Positions 55,281-64,000 of a DNA stretch of 64,000 nt are shown here, in pieces (position 1 is the stretch's first letter; the number at the start of each line of letters is the position of its first letter). This DNA is from Lutraria lutraria (Eukaryota; Mollusca; Bivalvia; Venerida; Mactridae), in assembly GCA_964023205.1 (NCBI GenBank), contig OZ026844.1:10526790-10590789 (forward strand), written 5' to 3'. A program made the translations under genes and the position numbers. The notes beneath the pieces were generated by a model. It made no database searches. It was given only the letters and a program-made list of their open reading frames with translations, and was not told the DNA's origin.

Positions 55281-55980
55281 AGCTATGGTTATTTCAGAGT
55301 CACCCAAGAGAGCGGAGAGAAGATGAATGAGAACCAGGCATTTATATCCCAACACTTATTTCAAATAGTAATCTCATTTGAATATGCACTAAATACCATT
55401 GCGAAAGATGCATTTTCCTATACCGGTACATAAGTACGACAACATGCTTCAATAGGAATCAGTCACTTTTGTTAATATATTTTCTAATTTATTTCTTAGC
55501 AGAAATACTATGTAGAAACATACTTAGAACACACATGTATACAAATGACTGCTAAACTATACAAATGTATATTGCTCCTTGCTTATAAAGAAGAAAATTA
55601 ATGTTGTATTCTAAAAAATATATTGGTATGTATATGTGTTCTTGCTAGGGCCAATGCAGATAGAAATGGGGACATAAGAATGACATAAATCGCTTCCCAA
55701 AATCTTTATTTCTGCAGGGGTTTAACATCACACGCACAGCCAAGGTCATTTGGCCATAATTCCAGCTCTTACAGCGGGGATTGACATGAGGGATACACTG
55801 GTGTTAAACTATCAACCTTCCATAAGCCAGCTGGATATTATAAAAGTATACAGTGAAACCTCACATAATGACTAGCCTCAAAATTGGAACCAACTCATTG
55901 AAACAACCAAATATATTTGTACTAGCTAGCATGTAATATTTCCTATATACAAGTATTGGAACTTTGTTGATATATTACAT
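55281..55980. other. Non-coding stretch
   Basis: Nothing recognised. Confidence 0.35.
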
Positions 55981-55982
55981 GT

Positions 55983-56143
55983 ACAGTGCAATCTCTCCAA
56001 AGCAACACCCTTTGAGAGTAGCAAAATTATGTTGTTGTTGAGAGGTTGTTGCTCTAAAGAGGTTAAATTAATAGTTAAATTGTGTAGTGGAAAAATCATG
56101 CTGTTGTTGAAGGGAGGGCCACTCTGGAGGGGTTGCACTGTAT
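55983..56143. mobile_element. Small MITE with TACAGTGCAA-type termini, copy 2
   Basis: 'tacagtgcaatctctccaaa' at the left and 'ctggaggggttgcactgta' at the right, inverse of each other. Same interior 'gttaaattaatagttaaat' as the copy at 19122. Confidence 0.75.
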
Positions 56144-57778
56144 TTGGAAATAAGACTATCTTTATATCAAGAAGATTTATTTTCAATTCTAAAGGTTATC
56201 TATATAAGTAAGTTTTACATTTGAATCTGTGTGTATTAAGCAATTTTACAGAACTGGTCGATTTGAATTTATGACATTAAAAACTTACTGGATAAAAGAA
56301 AATTGTTGGAAGTGACAGAAACGTACAATTGACTTATTTTTTTAATCTTTCATCCACTTTTGACATTTTCAAATAAATAATCCTTTGCAAACCTACAACA
56401 TAATGAGCTGGGTATAAATTTTCTTCTCCTCAAACATGATGCAATTTTAGCATAGGAACCATCACTTTGTTAAAAGTTACAGTTAAATGTTTTTGTTTCT
56501 TCATATTTCATCTATTAAATATATGAGGTTTAACATGTTATTCTGATTTTTGATCAATAAAATTAACATATCTATGTTCATATTAAAGTATCGAAATGTA
56601 ATAAGTTTTCGTTTAACATCAAAACTCATTCCAGGTTTAAAACATGCAAAAAGGCACTAATAACTGAGACAAAGTATCATATCATGAAAGTAATATCAAC
56701 AATTAATATCTTTTAAAAAGGATAATTGCCATGGCTTGTATATAGTAGAAAATTAGTTCTTAGAATTTGTACACTGTAGATTATCTCATGTATTCAAATG
56801 AGCTGAAAACTGAAACAAAGTATTAAGAGTCTTAAGACTGCAGAGTGAGATAAAATAGTTTACATTAACTGTATTGTGACCTTTTCAAGCAGGCTATAAA
56901 CAACATGAAATGTCTTTAAAAAAGAAAGTCGCAACGTTTCTACAATATTATTTACACTGTTGAAACCAAGCGTATGATTTTATGAAATTCCTAAAATGCC
57001 TTTATAGTTATATTGAACAAATCGTTAACACATACTCCATCGATTTTACAAATTTGTTTCTCTTTATCAAAGACATGCATGATAATATGTGTGTATATAT
57101 AAGTCCTTGTCTTTATGCACACAGTGTCACAGACATTCACATTGAAGTGATGTTTGTGAATACTTTCATGTAAACAGAATTTACATAGTATTACAGTAAA
57201 TAAGAGAAATGCCTTGTATAATATATTTAATCTGATTTCCGAAAAAAATAGTTTGTATACCTTTAGCATTAAACTCAAGAATTCTTGTGGTTACATATTG
57301 TTCATGTAAACAATTTTAGCTCACTCTGGAGTCTTTAGACACTCAATATTTTGTTTCAGTTTACAGCCAATATGAATACATGAGATTTTTTCTTAGTACT
57401 AATTTTCTACTGAATACATGCCTTCATACCGATTATCTCTTTAAAAGATACTTCTTATTTCTTTTGATGTTGTTTAGAATTATATATTGTGTTATTCTTT
57501 GAAATTCTAAAAAAAATATGTCTGTTGAAAATTTGTTTATGGATATTTTTTTCTTAAATCATATATTGGATTGTTTCCCTTTATTCAGAGATTTTGGCAG
57601 TGGGATAATTTTTCTGGTTATGATTAAATTGTCTAGGTAAGATTTATATAGACATATAAAACACTCTTTTTATTGGTATGATACTGTATACGTCTTTAAA
57701 TCGGAGCGTTTTTGTACAATTATTTGTTATCAACGTGTACAGTAATGTAATTGATTTAAACTTTATACTATACATTTC
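56144..57778. other. Non-coding stretch
   Basis: A+T-rich. Open frames at 56982 (+) and 56991 (-) overlap each other and lack motifs. Confidence 0.35.
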
Positions 57779-57814
57779 AGTGAGTGAGTGAGTGAGTGAG
57801 TGAGTGAGTGAGTG
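57779..57814. repeat. TGAG microsatellite
   Basis: About eight TGAG units, directly upstream of the FLYWCH exon. Confidence 0.95.
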
Positions 57815-57857
57815 ATATTATTTTAGACATTACAATGGAGGACATTAACATTTTCAG

Positions 57858-58022
57858 AAATGTACCAAACGAAGTGTACAGTGGCATTGTAATGTTCGGA
57901 ATAAGAAAGTCCAGTGCTCCGCTAATGTACTCCAACAAGGTGACATCTTCACATGAGGACCAAAGGAGCACAACCATCCTTCAGTATCACATCTTGCACA
58001 GAAAGTGGAGGTCAAGCGTGAT
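57858..58022 (+). pseudogene. FLYWCH zinc-finger exon with an in-frame stop
   Basis: After a candidate acceptor (acattttcag), 55 codons in phase 0 run to the strong donor GAT/GTAAGT. The frame reads KCTKRSVQWHCNVRNKK, VQCSANVLQQGD, then a TGA at 57954-57956, then GPKEHNHPS and KVEVKRD. The W-x-C ... C ... HNH arrangement is the FLYWCH zinc finger, a DNA-binding fold shared by MULE-type transposases and host proteins derived from them. The start of the finger is upstream or lost. Another frame opening at 57808 is longer but has no domain. The stop makes this copy doubtful as an active gene. Confidence 0.65.
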
Positions 58023-58216
58023 GTAAGTTCTTTGTAAAATATTTCCAAAAGTTAGCTTTTCAGTATTTAGTATGTATGTTCTTTTACATGAAACAATATA
58101 CCTCAAGTAAAGTATAATGTCCAGAGATCAGAAGACTTCAGTTTAAATTTGTTTAAACAGTAGAAATTTTAAACTTAACATTCATTCCATTGTACCATCA
58201 CATTGTATTATTTTAG

Positions 58217-58408
58217 GTAAAACGTGAAGCTCTTAGGGATGTACATTCAGAGACAACAGGCTTTGTGAATTGTCAACTGACATCACGTTTTGAGCCAGAG
58301 AATGATCTCATTGATTTGAAAGTTTCTTCCTTGGTTAGAACAATGGACAGTACTCGTAGAAATCAACGTCCTGCTGAGCCCAAACCAGACAACCTCTTGG
58401 AGTTTGAG
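58217..58408 (+). pseudogene. Second exon of the FLYWCH/MULE-type gene
   Basis: Acceptor attattttag, 64 codons in phase 0 at both ends, donor GAG/GTAAAA. It continues from the finger (VKREALRDVHSETTGFVN) to a segment ending in TRRNQRPAEPKPDNLLEFE. A basic 'RxxRP..P' run followed by an 'L.FE' end is typical of the region between the FLYWCH finger and the MULE transposase domain in animal proteins of this type. The phase agrees with the first exon. Confidence 0.6.
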
Positions 58409-58800
58409 GTAAAATGTTGATACTGTTATTTATTTAGAGACAATTATCTGCTTATATTACAATATTATTTATTTATTACAATGTTATAAGTCTGGTAAAA
58501 ATAAGCATAATGAAGTTTATAATACCATAACATTTTATCCAAAGTTCTTATACTGATGTATTAATATGAATGAACTATATGAATAATTATTATGATAAAG
58601 GGTTTCATTTTCCATGAAATTTATGTGTTGTATTTTAATTATATTAATAGATAATTATTATTAATGAATATTTGTTTAGGTGTAATTCATAACTTGTAAA
58701 TGTAAGTCTAATGTCTGGTTTATAATCATACATGTTTGCAGTCTCAATCAAAATCTAGTGTATGTGTAATTTAATCTTATGATCTCTTTCATTGTTTCAG

Positions 58801-59060
58801 GGTATCACAAGGCGTTGAACACTAAAGCTGGTCGTGGGAAGTTGGCCTTTTATGTTCTAATCCCAATCCTTCATCAAGAGGCAAAGATGGTTGATTACAC
58901 TGTCAACCTTGTTGCACAGGAGGTGATTGTATGTATCCAGAAAGCTGTATTCAGATCCATGGACAAGGAAATGTTTCTACTTTGGGATTTATATGACAAA
59001 CATGAGCTCAGGGCAGAGGAATTCTTGGAAAAGGTTGGGGAGATTTATGGACGAATGTGA
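58801..59060 (+). pseudogene. C-terminal exon of the FLYWCH/MULE-type gene; catalytic core missing
   Basis: Acceptor cattgtttcag; the open frame is GYHKALNTKAGRGKLAFYVL, then PILHQEAKMVDYTVNL, MDKEMFLLWDLYDK and the stop at 59058-59060. It resembles the C-terminal end of MULE-derived proteins, after the 'N-x-x-E-G-x-H' step. The frame needs one base from the preceding exon, but the exon at 58217-58408 ends in phase 0. So they do not splice directly: the exon or exons for the MULE DDE core appear to have been lost from between. Candidate poly(A) signals (AATAAA) lie at ~59238 and ~59358. Confidence 0.55.
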
Positions 59061-60560
59061 AGTGATGAATGATTCCCGGAACATAGTGTCAGTGTGTAAA
59101 TATGTGTATATAATTGTTATGTGATGAATGCCACATGAACATTTTGTGTAAATATGTGTACATAAATGTTATATTTATTCTGTTTTTAAAGTATGGATAA
59201 GTATATAATATCATATTTATATTTGTTATCTCAGTAAAATAAATATTTTGTAATTTTCTGTTTTGTATTAGATATTTTGTATTTTCTGGCATTTCGAGTT
59301 GTTCAAATACTTTTCACATAAACAAACTCCTGTTCTTTAAATTCTTTCAGTGAAACAAAATAAATAGTTTACATATTTGTTAAATGTTTAAACACAATTC
59401 TGTCAATTCTAGTAAATTACATATTATTAAATAACAAATAATTGCTGAAACAATGAAACCTTATGTTTCAATATTTATATATATTCTATTTTGTGTTGTA
59501 AATAAACAAATTTGAAAATTTTAGTTTTTTGTTGTTTTGTTTAATTTTTTAAACTTACTTTCCTGTTATTTATGATCTTTTTCCTGATTAAATCAGACAT
59601 AAAGCAACATTTAAAACATCATAATCACTCACCTAATATAATATGGGGTGAATTGTCTTGAGGGGTGAATTATCTTACATATTTTAGGGGGTGAACTGTC
59701 TTGGGAGGTGAACCGTCTCGGATTTTTGAGAGGTGAATTGTCTGTGGAGTGAGTGGTCTGATTACCGTTTAACCTACTTTCGAACTTTCCTCTTCTGCTA
59801 ATACCGCGGTATTTACATGGGGCGCTGCAAGGGGTTTGTCAATAAGGTTTATTGTCGTCAGTTAGCACAAAATGTTTCACACTTATCTACTTTAACTGTT
59901 GATAACTATGAAATATATCTTTTGAAATATAAATCATTAAATATAACGCTTTGATAAGAATTCCAAGCTTACTTATCTCGAAGTCGACAACACATGGACA
60001 ATGGAAATAATTTTAGTCAAGAACCCTATTACGGGCCTCTTAGCATTAGCATATTTTCATGAAAAAGTATCCGTTAGATTTATAAATATATTCCTGCGTG
60101 TTTTGGTTCAAAAAATAAAAATCGAAGTAAATCCATACGCGTTATTTACAATATTTCAAACAAACAAAATCGTCAGAGCCTCCTTATTTGTATGGCTATT
60201 TTAAGAAAGATGTGACATAATTAAACTGACGCAATGCAACATTTATCAATGTCATTCATAAGATTCAGTACCAGACGAAAAAATATCACGATAATTCTTT
60301 GCAAGTATCAATTTGTTTAAGTAGTAAGGATTATGATTTTGATTTTGGGGATAGCGAATTTCTACTTCTGGGTAAGGTTTCAATGGATAAGATGACTAAG
60401 TTGTAACCTATCATTTTACGCTGTGATCGATACAGTTTGTTGTTAAACAAAGTTTACGACATCTGTCCTTCAAAAGTTCGCACAGGAACGGACGCTAGGT
60501 GGCGTCATTGAGCCTCGTTTGCGAAATTTGTAAATACCGCGATATTAGCGATACCGCAGT
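59061..60560. other. Non-coding stretch
   Basis: Holds poly(A)-signal-rich sequence after the gene above. A short degenerate tandem 'ggtgaattgtctt' repeat lies at 59648-59750, and there is a CTAGGTGGCG motif near 60493 (CTCF-core-like, probably chance). No other gene seen. Confidence 0.4.
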
Positions 60561-61010
60561 ATTACCAGAAACAACTATAATTTAAGGAACACTTCTGGAT
60601 ATTAATGACATTTAAGGGCCACTTCCGCAAACATTACCGGAAATCTAAGAACACTTCCGGAATTTTACGAACACTTCCGGAACTTCACAAACACTTCCAG
60701 AATTTAACTAACCCTCCGGAATCTAACAAACACTTCCAGAATTTAACGAAATTTAAGGAACACTTCTGGATATTAAAGAAATTTAACAGCCAATTCCGGA
60801 AATTAACGAAATTTAGCAAACACTACCGGAAATTCACGAACACTTCCGGAATTTAACAAATACTTCTGGAATTTAACGAAATTTAACTAACACTTCCGGA
60901 AATTCACGAACACTTCCGGCTATTGATGAAATTTAACGAACACTACCGGAAATTCACAAACACTTCCTGAATTCAACGAACACCTATGGAATTTAACGAA
61001 CCCTCTCGGA
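60560..61010. repeat. Minisatellite, 'acacttccggaatttaacga' units
   Basis: A degenerate tandem array of roughly 20-22 bp units, with alternations such as 'ttccggaaattcacgaacac'. The open frame across it is a by-product. Confidence 0.9.
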
Positions 61011-61230
61011 CACATCAAAGGTCCCACATCGACACCAAGAACCCTCTTGGACTCCTATGATCCCTCTCGGACACACCAAAGGTCCCACCCGAACTACAAA
61101 AGTCCCTCTCAGACACTGAAAAGGTCCCACCCGGACATACCAAAGGTCCCACCCAGACTCTAAAGGTCCCTGTCAGACACACCAAAGGTCCCTCTTGGAT
61201 TCCAAAGTCTCTAGGACTCCAGAGGTTGCA
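61010..61230. repeat. Second minisatellite, 'ggtccctctcggacacacca' units
   Basis: It abuts the previous array with a different unit of ~20 bp. A 106-codon minus frame (repeated GTFxVSERD-like words) is produced by the repeat. Confidence 0.9.
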
Positions 61231-61454
61231 CTGTGTACTAGTATTATTAGCAACCAGTTTAAAATGAAATTGAATATTTTGAACAGCTTTGAAATGGGAC
61301 CACTCAAGGATCAATCCAGCAAATTTTAGTTGCAATTGGCATAGTGATGTAGAACGAGATGTTGTTTAAGGACATTTGCTACAGTTTCCATACATGTATA
61401 TAGGTATAAAGGGAAAATGAAAACTCTTTATGATCACAGCAGATAACAACAAGA

Positions 61455-61830
61455 CGCTGTGTTCAATAAACGCATATGCCCCTGTGGCATGCTCGTGAAG
61501 CAATAGCCCATTTGAACAATGTCAAGGTCAAAGTCGGTATTTGGATGGGTTGAGAATGGTAATAAGCAACAACTGTATAAGTATCAAAGCATTCTAGCAA
61601 GCAATATTGGTGCTAGACGAAATGGTAAAATCTACTTAACCTGGAACAGAATCATTGTAAGTCCAAATTAAGTCAAGGTCAAGGTGGGATTTCTTGCTAC
61701 GGGTGTATTGAGAATGATCATACACAACAACTGTGTAAGTATCAAAGCGTTCTAGCAAGCAGTATTGATGCTAGACGAAACGGTAAAATCTACTTAACCT
61801 CGAACGGACAGACATTCTCATGAGATGTAT
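61455..61830 (+). repeat. Dispersed repeat D, undisturbed copy
   Basis: 'gcatatgcccctgtggcatgc' palindrome, then two units with 'aagcaacaactgtataagta', 'gctagacgaaatggtaaaat' and 'ctacttaacctggaacagaa'. Relative of the copy split at 37456-39200. Confidence 0.8.
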
Positions 61831-62021
61831 GTTGTGGGATGATCCCTTTGATCTTTACAGTGTTTTTAACCTCACAAGTCGCACCCCACAAGTCGAAATT
61901 ATCCCCACAAGTCCAGTTTGTACATAACTGAACCTCACAAGACCTAAATATACCAACTCTAACCCTAACCAATCCTAACCCCACAACCACCCTTGGGTGT
62001 GTACGGATGGACAGACATAAA

Positions 62022-62285
62022 AACATTTTAAGCCAAAAAAATATGGGTTGACAAACTCATTTTTTAATTATCTGCCCTTGAATTTTTGTCTAATTTCGAG
62101 TCATTTCAAGGGCAGATAACTTATACATGAATCTCAAATGCCTTATTTTTACTTTTGGTTTCTGTTTTTTTATTTTATTCTTGGTCAAAATGCCAAATTT
62201 CATGCAATTCCATTAAATATTTTATAACCTTTTTTCAGTTGACATAAAGAGACTAAAAAATCTTCAAAAATTCTCTTCTAATATT
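62022..62285. repeat. Partial relative of the foldback element
   Basis: Shares 'aacattttaagc', 'aagggcagataact', 'catgcaattccattaaatat' (in reverse) and 'cagttgacataaagagact'-like text with 45278-46016. No TTAA ends. Confidence 0.6.
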
Positions 62286-62926
62286 GTGGAGATGAGGGAT
62301 GTATGCAATCAGGCTGTTTGTTGGAAATGGAAGTTCAGGTCACTGAATAAAACTATTTCATCTTTTATCAGGTATATTAAAGTCATTATCATGTACTCAT
62401 GTCTACTTTCGATAAATCTAGACCCACAAGAAACAACCAACACCAAGCAAAAAGGCAAAAATGAAGGTAAAGGTGACAAGTACTAGAACATAAATTATAT
62501 AACCTCCATGAAAGTTCATCTCTCAACAACGGTCACATCTAAACAACGGCCACTTTGATTTCCCAAGAGTATTTTCAACATACTAAAAGAACCATTCTCC
62601 ACCGGTCATCTCGGTCATCCGGCCTGCATATTTGTTCCCAAAGACCATTTACTACCTCTGAACCGCTAGTCATTGACTGTTGTGTCGGTAAATAGCTATT
62701 CATAGCTAATGTTTAACATGTTTATATACTATCCGAACAATAAATAAAGTTTGAACTTGTTACAAGACTCAGTCAACGAATATAATATTATGTGCGTGTC
62801 AAATGTCAAACAATTGTCTAGTGTGTTTGATGGAATGGTGTCAAGGAATTAGTGTGAATTAATGGTTTATTAATTTCAAGTTATGACTGTTGACTTGCTT
62901 CTTTAAGACATTTTATGCATAAACAA
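62286..62926. other. Non-coding stretch
   Basis: Nothing recognised; a 66-codon frame at 62286 has no motif. Confidence 0.35.
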
Positions 62927-63798
62927 AACAAGAGGGCAACATAGGCCCTTTATCGCTCACCTGAGAACCAAGGCCAATAATCAATTACCACGTAATATAT
63001 GGTTTCCATCTCGTAAAACTCATTTTTACGTAGATTTTGAGATCAAAACCAACAATGAAGGTATAATACTGTTAAACAAGCTAAAACATAGCAAATTTTC
63101 TAATCCAAGGGTCCATAACTCTTGAAGTTGTGGTCCGATTCCATCCATAACTTACCATGTCCAAAACCATTAGGTCATACACATTCATTGTAAATATGAT
63201 TAGGATCGGTGAATAAATGAAGTCGCTAGACTGTAAACAAGCTAAAATATAGCAAATTTGCTAAGTCAAGGGCCCATAACTCTTGAAGATGTGGTCCGAT
63301 TCTGCCCATAATCGAACTTGTTTGAGATCTTTTGGTTATACTCATTTACTGAAAATATTATTAGGATCGGTGTATAAATGAAGGCGCTAGTGTGTAAACA
63401 AGCTAAAATATAGCAAATTTTCAAAATCAAGGGCCCATCACTCGTGAAGTTCTGGTCCGATTTCGCCCATAATCGAACTTGTCCAAGATCTTTTGGTTAT
63501 ACACATTTACTGAAAATATGATCAGGATTGGTGAATAAATGAAGTGTAAACAAGCTAAATATAGCAAATTTTGTAATTCAAGGGCCCATGACTCTAGAAG
63601 TTATTATCAGATTTTGCCCATAATCGAACTTAGCCGAGACATTGTGGCTATACACATTGTGAGCAAGTTTAATTAAGATTCGTAAAGAGTTGCAGTTGCT
63701 AGAGTGTAAACAAACTAATTGTGGACGGACAACGGACGCCGGACGCCGGACATTCACTGATCCTAAAAGCTCACCTGATGAATCAGGTGAGCTAAAAA
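62927..63798 (+). repeat. Terminal-hairpin repeat, core B, full copy
   Basis: 5' AACAAGAGGGCAACATAGGCCC, then four core B units of ~155-160 bp ('gtcaagggcccataactctt', 'gtccgattc', 'gaacttgt', 'tggttatacacat'). Then 'ggacgccggacgccggacat', 'gatcctaaaagctcacctga', the hairpin and GTGAGCTAAAAA. Confidence 0.9.
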
Positions 63799-64000
63799 CT
63801 CTGACTTTGTTCATGTTACTATGAGTACTAAAAACATGCAAGTTTCTGTTGCTTGAACAGCGTATTGCTGCCATCAAATGCAAGAATCTGGTTCAAAAAA
63901 TTTGCGGAGCACTTTTGTTGGTAGACCTCAAGTTCAAATGTGTAACAGTTATTTTTGTGAAATTGCTAAGACATACAGTATAGGTCATAAAAATTGCTCC

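Noticed and set aside
57777..57977. Minus-strand frame ending in SLTHSLTHSLTH
   Set aside because: Produced by the TGAG microsatellite and the antisense of the FLYWCH exon.
60485..60505. CTCF-core-like CTAGGTGGCG
   Set aside because: A single short motif match without supporting context.
61015..61335. 106-codon minus-strand open frame with repeated VSERD-like words
   Set aside because: It is the translation of a 20-bp minisatellite.

Overview
The window looks like repeat-dense DNA from an animal, most probably a bivalve mollusc. This is an inference: the A+T-rich background, the intron-split exons, a Nimb/I-type LINE, a mariner with the widespread MASF-type N-terminus, and many copies of short non-coding repeats that begin near ACAAGAGGGCC and end near GTGAGCTAAAAA all fit bivalve genomes. 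There are no bacterial-style operons. Most of the 64 kb is transposable elements and satellites, many nested in one another. Only a few exon-like pieces of possible host genes are visible.

Left part (1-12.4 kb). Three phase-compatible exons of an unrecognised minus-strand gene lie at 559-2130. At 3787-12317 sits a complete Ty3/gypsy-type LTR retrotransposon with 228-bp LTRs differing at two positions, a TCTC target duplication and a tRNA-Leu-like primer site. It carries gag, protease, RT/RNase H and an integrase ending in a PHD-type zinc finger. It also has an extra third ORF, where an env gene would sit, whose C-terminal half is a TatD/TATDN2-like metal-dependent DNase. All metal ligands of the TatD fold can be seen. 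A strong splice donor lies in the LTR and an acceptor-like site lies just before the third ORF, suggesting env-style spliced expression. The copy is broken by many frameshifts and stops although its LTRs are 99% identical. This element is the most interesting object in the window.

Middle (12.4-27.7 kb). Mostly non-coding DNA, with a truncated Tc1-like transposase (14.6-15.2 kb), several terminal-hairpin repeats, and a long degenerate satellite based on 'cttacatactta' units (21.6-27.7 kb, resuming at 33.7 kb). The satellite has been invaded by a terminal-hairpin repeat, a mariner that itself holds a hAT-type MITE, a palindromic MITE, and a full-length 6-kb non-LTR retrotransposon.

That retrotransposon (27,676-33,680) is of the I/Nimb group. 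It has a gag-like ORF1 with three zinc knuckles and an ORF2 with endonuclease, RT, RNase H and a C-terminal zinc motif. Near-identical 11-bp target duplications flank it, and its tail is a short TAAC repeat.

Right part (33.8-64 kb). Terminal-hairpin repeats with three interchangeable tandem cores (A, B, C), a hAT-type MITE with perfect 8-bp target duplications, a foldback element with TTAA duplications, other MITEs, minisatellites, and an internally deleted FLYWCH/MULE-type gene in three exons (57.9-59.1 kb). Two further minus-strand exon candidates lie at 42.2 and 44.6 kb. Long stretches between these hold nothing I can recognise.
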